From Campylobacteraceae bacterium UBA1877 (lineage in GTDB: Bacteria > Campylobacterota > Campylobacteria > Campylobacterales > Campylobacteraceae), in assembly GCA_002352945.1 (NCBI GenBank), contig DDHL01000116.1, forward strand, positions 1-5,551: a DNA stretch of 5,551 bases, in the 5' to 3' direction. The translations under genes and the position numbers were made by a program. Each line of letters opens with the position of its first letter. Positions within the stretch are counted from its first letter, which is position 1. The notes beneath the pieces are model-generated. The model was not told the DNA's origin. It ran no database searches and saw nothing but the letters and a program-made list of their open reading frames with translations. Positions 1 to 5,400 of the stretch are shown here, one piece after another.

Positions 1-625
1 AAAGGGCTGATTCAATGAGCTTGACTAAAGGCTCATATCCAAAGCGCTCTAAAGCAACTCCATTTACATAAAAGCTAGGAGTTTTCATCACCTTTAAAAT
101 CATGGCATCTTTTTTATCTTTTTCGATTCTGGCTTTAATTTCTGGATTTTTCATCTGGATTTTTAAAGCCTCCAAATCAACTCCAGCCTTTTCTAAAACT
201 GCCCAAACACGAGCCGGTTGGGCAACATGATTTACAACCCAAAATGATTGACTCTTTAAAACTGCATCTAGCGCTTCCCAAAATTTGCCCTGAGCCCTTG
301 TTGCCTCAAGCATATAAACTACTGGCTCAACATTTTCATGAAATGGTGCGTACCTTAAGATAAGGCGCAAGTTTGGATCATATTTTTTGATTAAATCCTT
401 AACTAGTGGTGCAAACTGAGCACAAGTTCCACATGCAGGATCAAAAAACTCAACCAAGACAGCCTTTGCATTTGCATCACCCAAGGTTGGGGCTGACGCA
501 TCTTCAAGATAGGCAAGGTTTTTTGATTGATTGCTAAAAGAGTTTGCTCCATTGTACCACCAGCTTAGCGCCAAAAAGAGTCCAGCTAATATAAAGAGTG
601 TTGAGATAATAATTGAACGATTCAT
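1..625 (-). CDS. DsbA-like thiol:disulfide oxidoreductase, membrane-anchored (3' end outside window)
   Basis: Predicted periplasmic thiol oxidase with a thioredoxin fold that introduces disulfide bonds into exported proteins. The frame is open for 208 codons from the ATG at 625-623 to the left edge, so the C-terminus is missing. Residues 5-22 form a hydrophobic N-terminal segment without a lipobox cysteine, most likely a signal anchor. The active site is C65-G-T-C68 in the context FFDPACGTCAQF, and the cis-proline loop is T182-P183 in KTPSFYVNG. Between them lies a helical insertion (about 95-175), as expected for the DsbA/BdbD (Thioredoxin_4) group. The start codon follows the TAG of the DsbB-like gene directly, and the Shine-Dalgarno AAGGAA lies inside the end of that gene, so the two are surely co-transcribed and probably translationally coupled. 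The neighbour is its likely re-oxidation partner. An isomerase or a dedicated maturation role cannot be excluded, but the DsbB partner favours oxidase. Confidence 0.9.
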   Translation of the reverse strand, partial: MNRSIIISTLFILAGLFLALSWWYNGANSFSNQSKNLAYLEDASAPTLGDANAKAVLVEFFDPACGTCAQFAPLVKDLIKKYDPNLRLILRYAPFHENVEPVVYMLEATRAQGKFWEALDAVLKSQSFWVVNHVAQPARVWAVLEKAGVDLEALKIQMKNPEIKARIEKDKKDAMILKVMKTPSFYVNGVALERFGYEPLVKLIESAL

Positions 626-1045
626 CTATTTCCTTTTAAACATAAAATATGATAGTGCTCCAACTATGAGAGTAAAAGCGATTAAAGATAGGAGCGGAAT
701 ACTTAAAAACCCAAACCATTGAATATACTTTGTCGAGCATGGAATGCCTTGAGAGCATGGGGTCATCTCTTCTGAAATAACTCCTACATGTAAAAGAGTA
801 TGATAAATTGCAAAAAACCATCCAACAAATGCTAAAGTTAGGGCAAACTTTGCTGATTGGAGGGTATTTTTAGTAAGCAACCCCTGCCCTAAAATCAAAA
901 CCAACGGATACATTCCTATGCGCTGATACCAACAAAGTGTACAAGGAACAAAGTGCATAACCTCACTAAAAAAGAGACTGCCAAAGGTTGCAATCAGAGC
1001 TACAACCCACGCAAAATAGACAGAAATATTTATATTTTTCGTCAT
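626..1045 (-). CDS. dsbB: DsbB/BdbC-like quinone-linked disulfide oxidase (integral membrane)
   Basis: Inner-membrane protein that re-oxidises a DsbA-type partner and passes electrons to quinone. The 139 residues contain four hydrophobic segments (about 8-28, 44-58, 65-87, 110-134). The first redox pair is C35-T-L-C38 in PCTLCWYQRIGMYPL, a hallmark of the family. The second pair is C97 and C103 in TPCSQGIPCS, within the second periplasmic loop. The compact size and the CX5C second pair resemble Bacillus BdbC more than the longer E. coli DsbB (about 176 residues). The ATG at 1045-1043 is preceded by a modest purine-rich stretch (AGAAG, then AAGATAA). The stop TAG (628-626) abuts the ATG of the DsbA-like gene with no gap, giving a dsbB-dsbA operon order. 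The only doubt is how closely it should be named to E. coli DsbB. Confidence 0.93.
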   Translation of the reverse strand: MTKNINISVYFAWVVALIATFGSLFFSEVMHFVPCTLCWYQRIGMYPLVLILGQGLLTKNTLQSAKFALTLAFVGWFFAIYHTLLHVGVISEEMTPCSQGIPCSTKYIQWFGFLSIPLLSLIAFTLIVGALSYFMFKRK

Positions 1046-1113
1046 TTATCTTACTTCTTATTTTTATTTTAGAGGGTTGAATGGTAGCTTTATATTTTTA
1101 ATAAATGGTAAAT

Positions 1114-1119
1114 ATTATA
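1114..1119 (-). promoter_or_regulatory. Possible -10 box for the dsbB-dsbA pair
   Basis: A perfect TATAAT lies on the minus strand in the 104-bp gap between rmuC and the DsbB-like gene, about 68 bases upstream of the ATG at 1045. No good -35 box is at the usual spacing, only A/T-rich DNA, which is common for Campylobacterota sigma-70 promoters. In such A/T-rich DNA a chance match is possible. Read-through from rmuC is an alternative. Confidence 0.3.
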
Positions 1120-1149
1120 AAAAATTCGTCAATTACTAATAAGCCAAAG

Positions 1150-2559
1150 CTACTTAAGCGCTTTATCATCTTTTAGCGCAACTTCATTTACCAAGTTATC
1201 AAAATCTTCACTCTCAAAACTGTTTGTATCTAGCTGCTTTGTCGTTTTTGCACCTAAATGTTGCAATTTTTGAACTCTTTTTAATATATTTCCCTGCCCT
1301 TTAGCCAACTGTTTTTGACCTAGTTCATAGGTGTTTAGCAATGTTTGAAGCTGTCCTCCAAAGCGATTGTAAGTTTGAGCAAAGTTGACCATCTTGTCAT
1401 AAAGCTTGCCTGCTTCGTTAAAAAGAGCTCGCGCTCTAAAAGTTGATTGCTCGCTTTGCCAATATAGATAGATTGTTCTTAACGAAACAGTTAGGGTTGA
1501 TGGCGTTACAATGGCAATATATTTTTTAAGTGCATACTCATATAAACTTGGCTCTTTTTGAAGCGCCAAAGCAAAGGCTCCTTCGATTGGAACGAACATA
1601 AATATATGCTGGAGTGTTCCAGCCTCATAGTGGGCATAATCTTTTGCATCCAAAGTGTCTATATGTTTTTTAAAAGCCTGCACTAAATTTTTGGCAGCAA
1701 ACTCTTTGCTTGCATCATCTTGCGCTCTTATATAGGCATCATAATCATTTAACGAAACTTTTGAGTCTATAATAATGCTTCTTTTTGCAGGCAGTTTAAT
1801 AATAACATCGGGACGTTTTAATCTTCCATCTTCATCTCTGTAACTACTTTGAAGCTCATAGTGAACTCCTTTTAATAGACCAGAATATTCAAGCACACTC
1901 TCTAATATCATCTCTCCCCAGCTGCCTTGTGTCTGCTTTTTTCCTTTAAGGGCATTTGTTAAGTTTTGTGCCTCTTGAGAGATATTTAAGCCGGCTTTTG
2001 CAACAAATTCTATCTCTTTTGAAAGCTGGGCAAACCGCTTTGCATTCTCTTCTTGGCTTGATTCAATCTTTCTTTTAAATGATTCTAAATTTTCCCCAAA
2101 AGGCTTGAGTAAAAAATGCAATGATTTCATAGAATTTTCATCAAATTTTTTAAGCTTCTCATCTAGTCTTTCTTGCATGATTTCATTCAATTTTAACTCT
2201 AACTGCTTACCTTGCTCCTTAAAAGACGCTTCCAATTTAGCGTAGTTGTGATTTTGCTCTTCTAATTTAGCATTGAGTCTTGCCTCTTTCAGGCGGGCTT
2301 GATGCAGCTCTTCATTGATATTTTTATACTCTTGCATCATTTTATCCAAAGAGATTCTTGCGTGAGATAACTCCTCTTGCGTTGATTCAAAAGCTTGATT
2401 TAAAGTTGCAATTTCAATTGCCTTTTCTTGAAGCCTGTTTTGTAAAGATTGTAAATCTTTTGCACTTTTAAAAGCCCTATAAAAAGCCCAAAAAAGCATA
2501 AGTAAAATAGACAAAAAAATAAAGCCAGCGCCCCAATGCCACAATTGCACAGTATCCAC
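1150..2559 (-). CDS. rmuC: RmuC family protein (membrane-anchored coiled coil with PD-(D/E)XK nuclease-like domain)
   Basis: RmuC proteins limit certain DNA rearrangements, notably inverted-repeat recombination in E. coli, and are thought to act as nucleases. The start chosen is the GTG at 2559, giving 469 residues, because GAGGAG sits six bases upstream. The in-frame GTG at 2577 (six codons longer) has no ribosome binding site. Residues about 5-28 form one transmembrane helix (WGAGFIFLSILLMLFWAF). Residues about 32-200 are rich in E, K, Q and L and are predicted coiled coil. The RmuC domain follows: GSWGEMILE near 212-220, then the nuclease-like core P250-D251 with D265-S266-K267 (RPDVIIKLP ... 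IIIDSKVSLNDYDAY), and VPIEGAFALAL near 323-333. The length fits the family. It lies 168 bp downstream of the damage-type repressor and 104 bp upstream of the dsb pair, all on one strand. The nuclease activity is inferred from the family, not demonstrated here. Confidence 0.93.
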   Translation of the reverse strand: MDTVQLWHWGAGFIFLSILLMLFWAFYRAFKSAKDLQSLQNRLQEKAIEIATLNQAFESTQEELSHARISLDKMMQEYKNINEELHQARLKEARLNAKLEEQNHNYAKLEASFKEQGKQLELKLNEIMQERLDEKLKKFDENSMKSLHFLLKPFGENLESFKRKIESSQEENAKRFAQLSKEIEFVAKAGLNISQEAQNLTNALKGKKQTQGSWGEMILESVLEYSGLLKGVHYELQSSYRDEDGRLKRPDVIIKLPAKRSIIIDSKVSLNDYDAYIRAQDDASKEFAAKNLVQAFKKHIDTLDAKDYAHYEAGTLQHIFMFVPIEGAFALALQKEPSLYEYALKKYIAIVTPSTLTVSLRTIYLYWQSEQSTFRARALFNEAGKLYDKMVNFAQTYNRFGGQLQTLLNTYELGQKQLAKGQGNILKRVQKLQHLGAKTTKQLDTNSFESEDFDNLVNEVALKDDKALK

Positions 2560-2565
2560 ACATAT

Positions 2566-2571
2566 CTCCTC
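2566..2571 (-). promoter_or_regulatory. Ribosome binding site deciding the rmuC start
   Basis: GAGGAG on the minus strand is followed after six bases (ATATGT) by the GTG at 2559. This spacing is ideal and places the site inside the longer version starting at 2577, which argues for the shorter protein. Confidence 0.65.
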
Positions 2572-2592
2572 TTGCACTAATTGGCCAATAAT

Positions 2593-2598
2593 ACTATA
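2593..2598 (-). promoter_or_regulatory. Possible -10 box for rmuC
   Basis: TATAGT on the minus strand lies 33 bases upstream of the chosen rmuC GTG, giving a short leader of about 25 bases. There is no recognisable -35 hexamer. The DNA upstream is almost pure A/T and includes TTTACATTTTAT (2610-2621), a weak 9-of-12 match to the palindrome found at the repressor-polymerase pair. Confidence 0.3.
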
Positions 2599-2714
2599 AA
2601 ATTTTCAGATTTACATTTTATTTATTTTTTATTTGAAACAGATTTACCTCAAAAGCATATAATTTCACTGTTCACCGGTCACTCCTTTTTTGTAAATTCT
2701 AAGATTAACCACGA

Positions 2715-2740
2715 GTCGCCCAATGCCCTAGTTGGGCGAC
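2715..2740 (-). terminator. Strong stem-loop across the repressor stop codon (possible terminator, no T-tract)
   Basis: GTCGCCCAA (2715-2723) pairs perfectly with TTGGGCGAC (2732-2740), a G/C-rich 9-bp stem with an 8-base loop, striking in such A/T-rich DNA. The TAG of the repressor (2730-2728) is in the loop, so the last codons form one arm. No run of T follows on either strand, so it is not a classical intrinsic terminator. It may be a 3'-end stabiliser, a site for factor-dependent termination, or a barrier separating the repressor mRNA from rmuC. Confidence 0.45.
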
Positions 2741-3402
2741 AAAGGGTTTAGCATTTGTCCAAGTACCCTGCCATGAACTTTTATGGTTTCTACCTCGTAT
2801 TGATTTAAAAAAATCGGCTTATAATTTGGATTGTCACTATGAATTTCTAAACCGCCATCACTTCGTATTAGACGCTTTAGCATAAGTCCAAAGCTATCTT
2901 CAATGATAAATACATCCCCTTTATACTCATAATCTTCTTCCTTATAAACTAATACTAAATCATCATCATAAAAAGTTGGCTCCATTGAATCGCCTTTTAC
3001 ATGTAAAGCTTGCAGCCTATTAAGAGGCAAAGTGGTTTTAAAAAATGGCTTTAGCGAACTTTTAGCTAGATAAAGTGTGGTGCAGTAAAACCTATCAACT
3101 ACCGCCCCTCCTCCAGCACTTGCATGGAGGTTTTTAAGATACTTAATAGCAACAAAAGGCTCGGTATGCTCTTCTAAAGATTTTGGAAATTGATTAAACA
3201 AAACCCAATTAATTGAAATTTGTCGCTTTGCACAAAAGTAGACAATTGGCTCGTAAGGGATAGTTTTTTTGCGCTTATGGTGAGATAGACTCTCTTTTGA
3301 GATTCCAAGAGCATGGGCCACATCCTTATCATATATCTTTTTCTCCCCAAGCTCACAAGATAGGATATCTTTTAAATTTTCAATAACTGTTTCAATATCC
3401 AT
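2728..3402 (-). CDS. CI/LexA-type self-cleaving transcriptional repressor (HTH plus S24 peptidase)
   Basis: Predicted DNA-binding repressor that inactivates itself when RecA is activated by DNA damage. Residues about 23-70 form a helix-turn-helix of the phage CI type (YDKDVAHALGISKESLSHH, then INWVLFNQF). The C-terminal half is an S24 peptidase. The likely self-cleavage site is A96-G97 in ASAGGGA, the nucleophile is S139 in VKGDSMEP, and the general-base lysine is K176 in LMLKRLI. The 37-residue Ser-to-Lys spacing equals that of E. coli LexA (S119/K156). The length (224) suits a phage-type repressor. The ATG at 3402 follows GGGGGAAG. Just upstream is a perfect palindrome, so it probably represses itself. 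It diverges from an error-prone polymerase, and no integrase or other phage gene is visible, which points to a host damage-response regulator rather than a prophage immunity gene. UmuD is excluded by the HTH domain. The true operator and regulon are inferred. Confidence 0.9.
   Translation of the reverse strand: MDIETVIENLKDILSCELGEKKIYDKDVAHALGISKESLSHHKRKKTIPYEPIVYFCAKRQISINWVLFNQFPKSLEEHTEPFVAIKYLKNLHASAGGGAVVDRFYCTTLYLAKSSLKPFFKTTLPLNRLQALHVKGDSMEPTFYDDDLVLVYKEEDYEYKGDVFIIEDSFGLMLKRLIRSDGGLEIHSDNPNYKPIFLNQYEVETIKVHGRVLGQMLNPLSPN
2996..3007. promoter_or_regulatory. Third operator-like palindrome, inside the repressor gene
   Basis: A perfect 12-bp palindrome TTTACATGTAAA identical to the core of the two intergenic sites. 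On the coding (minus) strand it spans codons for L-H-V-K just before the catalytic GDSM. It could be an internal roadblock operator. However, common A/T-rich codons for LHVK make it fairly easy to arise by chance, and the same L-H-V context gives a near match in the DsbB-like gene (783-794). Confidence 0.35.
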
Positions 3403-3413
3403 ACTTCCCCCTT

Positions 3414-3425
3414 TTTACATGTAAA
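3414..3425. promoter_or_regulatory. Operator A: perfect palindrome in front of the repressor gene
   Basis: TTTACATGTAAA, perfectly two-fold symmetric over 12 bp, ends 11 bases upstream of the repressor ATG at 3402. It sits just downstream of the candidate -10 box at 3436-3441, so a bound dimer would cover the transcription start region. Negative autoregulation is typical of LexA and CI repressors. That this protein binds here is inferred from position and from the repeated core near the divergent gene. Confidence 0.7.
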
Positions 3426-3435
3426 GATTTTTAAA

Positions 3436-3441
3436 ACTATA
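3436..3441 (-). promoter_or_regulatory. Likely extended -10 promoter of the repressor gene
   Basis: On the minus strand TGATATAGT reads as an extended -10 element (TGn then TATAGT). Transcription would start near 3428, placing operator A at about +3 to +14. The upstream -35 region is only T-rich. The leader would be about 26 bases with the ribosome binding site GGGGGAAG. Confidence 0.45.
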
Positions 3442-3493
3442 TCAATGTTAAAAAATTTGAATTGAAAATTTTTCATTTTGAAATAGATTTTAT

Positions 3494-3507
3494 TTTTACA
3501 TGTAAAA
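3494..3507. promoter_or_regulatory. Operator B: perfect 14-bp palindrome on the polymerase side
   Basis: TTTTACATGTAAAA is perfectly symmetric over 14 bp and shares the 12-bp core with operator A. The two centres are 81 bp apart. It overlaps a possible polymerase promoter (TTGAAA 3478-3483, 17-base gap, TGTAAA 3501-3506). If the alternative -10 at 3563-3568 is used, the operator would be about 75 bp upstream of the start and repression would need looping or cooperative binding to site A. Confidence 0.68.
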
Positions 3508-3562
3508 GTTTTAAACAAGTGCAACTTTCTTCAACTAATCAACAATCTTTTTAAAAAACATT

Positions 3563-3568
3563 TATACT
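3563..3568 (+). promoter_or_regulatory. Candidate -10 box for the Y-family polymerase
   Basis: TATACT, five of six matches to the consensus, lies 48 bases before the polymerase ATG. It has no clear -35 box. It competes with the weaker TTGAAA/TGTAAA promoter that overlaps operator B. Which one is used decides how the palindrome acts. Confidence 0.35.
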
Positions 3569-3605
3569 TTTAGCAAATCAAAAGATGACTTTATAAGCAA
3601 AACTC

Positions 3606-3611
3606 AGGAGG
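3606..3611 (+). promoter_or_regulatory. Strong ribosome binding site of the polymerase gene
   Basis: AGGAGG, a full Shine-Dalgarno match, is five bases upstream of the ATG at 3617 and fixes the start. The CTTACATGAAAC overlapping the start codon matches the palindrome core at 9 of 12 positions but is not symmetric. Confidence 0.75.
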
Positions 3612-3616
3612 CTTAC

Positions 3617-4918
3617 ATGAAACTGCATATGGATTTGGATTGCTATTTTGTTTCTGCTGAGAGAACCCGCTACCCTTTTTTAAAAAATCGTCCCGTTGTT
3701 GTAGTAAAAAGCAGTGATAAGCGCATCTTTAACAATACAAAAAAGTCTGGATCACTTCTTGATGACAGCGGAGCATTCAATGGTCTTTTAGAGTTTAGCA
3801 ACCACTATAATTCAAAAAATATATTAAGTGTCTGGAGGGATCTTTTTATCGATTCAAAAGGTGTAATTCACGGCATTGTTATTGCAAAAAGCTACGAAGC
3901 AAAAAAGTATGGAATAAAAACAGGCACACCCCTAAAAGAGGCGCTTTTACTTTGTCCAAATCTTTGCATCATTCCTAGCGATCACCTTTTTTATCAAAAA
4001 CTCTCTTTCAAGCTCAAAAAATTTTTACAAACACAAATTCCTCTATTGGAGCAGTATAGTATTGATGAGTTTTTTGGCGATTTGGATGGATGGGTCGAGC
4101 CAAAGGAGGTTTTTAATTTTATAAAGCAACTACAACAAAAGATTTTAAAACAGTTTGACCTTCCTATATCAATAGCTGCAAGTTCAAGCAAGTGGATTGC
4201 AAAATTGGCTACTAATACGATTAAACCCTTTGGAGTAAAGGTTGTTTATCCTTGGCAAATCCAATCTTTTACCGATCCAATCTTCATTGAGGATTTTCCA
4301 GGAATTGGAAGAGCTATCACAAAACGGCTAAAAGCTCACAATGTTCACACACTCAAAGAGGCAAAATCCCTTCCTTGGCTCTTCTACTCTTATGGAAAAA
4401 CCGGAAAAGAGCTTTATAAGAAGATTCTTGGTCAAGATAATGATCCAGTACTTCCCTCAAAAGAGAGAAAAGGGATTGGAATTAGTAGAAATTTTTCACC
4501 AGTGTATGATAGAGGCGAGTTGCGAAGGCGCGTTAGAATACTCTCAAAATATCTTAGTTACACCATTGCAAAGCTCAATCTTTTTCCAACAACTTTTTAT
4601 ATGAAGCTACGTTATGAGCATGGACAAAAAAACTCTCGCTCCGTTACCTCTGAGCACTACTGCAATGAAGCTTTCTTAAGAAGTATCTTTTTAGAACTAT
4701 TTGAAGATTTAGATATTTATCCAAGATATAAAATCCACTACATAGGACTTAGTGCAAGAAATTTTGCAACAAAAAATAATCCTAAAACCTTCTCTCTTTT
4801 AACCCATAAATATGATACAAAAATGCACCATCTTACAAAAACCCTTACAAAGATTCGTGATAAACATGGTATTGATATGATAAATATAGGAAGCGAACTA
4901 GCTGCACCTGGTATGTAA
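3617..4918 (+). CDS. Y-family (DinB/UmuC-type) translesion DNA polymerase
   Basis: Error-prone polymerase predicted to copy past DNA lesions. The 433-residue protein shows the palm motif HMDLDCYFVSAE with catalytic D6 and steric-gate position F11 (preceded by Y10). The second catalytic motif is S148-I149-D150-E151. A helix-hairpin-helix (about 223-252, FPGIGRAITKRL) forms the thumb, and the little-finger domain spans about 285-395. T391-F-S-L-L395, just before the C-terminal helix (KYDTKMHHLTKTLTKIRDKHG), sits where UmuC has its QLNLF sliding-clamp motif, so it may bind the beta clamp. An unusual feature is about 50 extra residues (roughly 36-85) between the first palm strand and the usual SYEA(R/K)K(Y/F)G(I/V) segment, seen here as SYEAKKYGI at 92-100. 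I believe this is shared by related polymerases in Campylobacterota, but that is from memory. It diverges from the self-cleaving repressor across shared palindromes, so damage-inducible expression is likely. No UmuD is adjacent, so it is not clearly Pol V and could act alone like DinB. Confidence 0.92.
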   Translation: MKLHMDLDCYFVSAERTRYPFLKNRPVVVVKSSDKRIFNNTKKSGSLLDDSGAFNGLLEFSNHYNSKNILSVWRDLFIDSKGVIHGIVIAKSYEAKKYGIKTGTPLKEALLLCPNLCIIPSDHLFYQKLSFKLKKFLQTQIPLLEQYSIDEFFGDLDGWVEPKEVFNFIKQLQQKILKQFDLPISIAASSSKWIAKLATNTIKPFGVKVVYPWQIQSFTDPIFIEDFPGIGRAITKRLKAHNVHTLKEAKSLPWLFYSYGKTGKELYKKILGQDNDPVLPSKERKGIGISRNFSPVYDRGELRRRVRILSKYLSYTIAKLNLFPTTFYMKLRYEHGQKNSRSVTSEHYCNEAFLRSIFLELFEDLDIYPRYKIHYIGLSARNFATKNNPKTFSLLTHKYDTKMHHLTKTLTKIRDKHGIDMINIGSELAAPGM

Positions 4919-5157
4919 ATTAGCTGCAAAAAATTGATGAAGCTTTTAAAAACCTATTTTAAAACCCCATATTGCAATAAAAATACAATTTTTTTTAAAA
5001 AAATTCAAAAATAATACCTTTCTGATACATAAGCACTTTATAATATTCTCGAAAAATTTTAAAACACTATAAAGATAATTAGTATGTAATAACTTCATAC
5101 AATTTCAACAGTAATCTCTCATAGATGAATACTGAATTATGACAAAAAGGGGAAGAA
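4919..5157. other. A/T-rich intergenic spacer between polymerase and tolC fragment
   Basis: No gene or RNA is evident in these 239 bases. The octamer TAGCTGCA occurs at the end of the polymerase gene (4899-4906) and again at 4921-4928. A weak ATTG/CAAT stem followed by eight T (near 4972-4996) might end polymerase transcription, but the stem is only 4 bp. The right half carries the candidate tolC promoter and a small inverted repeat (5082-5100). Confidence 0.5.
5039..5044 (+). promoter_or_regulatory. Candidate -10 box for the tolC-like gene
   Basis: A perfect TATAAT lies 113 bases before the ATG at 5158. The region 17 bases upstream has no consensus -35 hexamer. Transcription would start near 5051, leaving a long leader of about 107 bases that contains the GTATG/CATAC inverted repeat at 5082-5100. 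Confidence 0.4.
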
Positions 5158-5400
5158 ATGCATTACAAAAAGAGCTTGGTTGCTATTTTTTTACTAGCAA
5201 GCTATAGTTTAAATGCCACGAGTTTAAAAGAGACATTATCTGAAGTTATGGTTACAAACCCTGTCATTAAAGAGCGTTTGGCCAACTTTCGACAAACACA
5301 ACAAGATTTGCAAATTGCCAACTCTGAATACCTTCCAAAGTTGGATTTAGTCTCTAGCGTAGGGATAGCGTCAAAAAAACTAAACAAGATAGTTGAATAA
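5158..5400 (+). CDS. Truncated TolC-family outer membrane efflux protein (5' fragment, probable pseudogene)
   Basis: This is the N-terminal piece of an outer-membrane channel of the TolC/OEP family, used for type I secretion or drug efflux. The ATG follows AAGGGGAAG. Residues 1-20 form a signal peptide (two lysines, hydrophobic core, probable cut after SLNA). The mature part matches the start of an OEP repeat: SLKETLSEVMVTNPVIKERLANF, then QQDLQIANSEYLPKLDLVSSVG, the first helix leading into the first beta strand. The stop TAA at 5398-5400 ends it after 80 residues, whereas the family is about 400-500, so no barrel or periplasmic tunnel could form. The break falls immediately after GATAGCGTCAAAAA, which is repeated 168 bases downstream in the same reading frame. 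Insertion of a small element into a once intact gene is therefore likely. The adaptor and inner-membrane pump genes, if present, lie beyond the window. Confidence 0.82.
   Translation: MHYKKSLVAIFLLASYSLNATSLKETLSEVMVTNPVIKERLANFRQTQQDLQIANSEYLPKLDLVSSVGIASKKLNKIVE
5364..5377 (+). repeat. Direct repeat, left copy
   Basis: GATAGCGTCAAAAA, 14 bp, identical to the copy at 5532-5545. Here it encodes I-A-S-K of the TolC-like protein. A target-site duplication, a recombination core, or one unit of a tandem duplication are all possible. Confidence 0.85.

Noticed and set aside
783..794. CCTACATGTAAA in the DsbB-like gene, 10 of 12 matches to the operator core
   Set aside because: It lies mid-gene, far from any promoter, and is explained by codons for L-H-V. 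It is not fully symmetric.
1141..1165. Possible intrinsic terminator after rmuC (AAAGC/GCTTT stem)
   Set aside because: The stem is only 5 bp and the nearest T-run is more than 20 bases away, so it is not convincing.
2728..3402. Repressor as a prophage immunity gene
   Set aside because: No integrase, Cro, antirepressor or structural phage gene is visible. Its divergent partner is a repair polymerase, and rmuC and dsb genes surround it.
3994..4191. Open frame on the minus strand within the polymerase gene
   Set aside because: It is a shadow of a clearly coding plus-strand frame with intact catalytic motifs. The antisense product resembles nothing.
4937..5014. 25-codon ATG frame after the polymerase gene
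   Set aside because: It has no ribosome binding site, has the composition of A/T-rich spacer (mostly K, N, F, T, I), and shows no recognisable motif.
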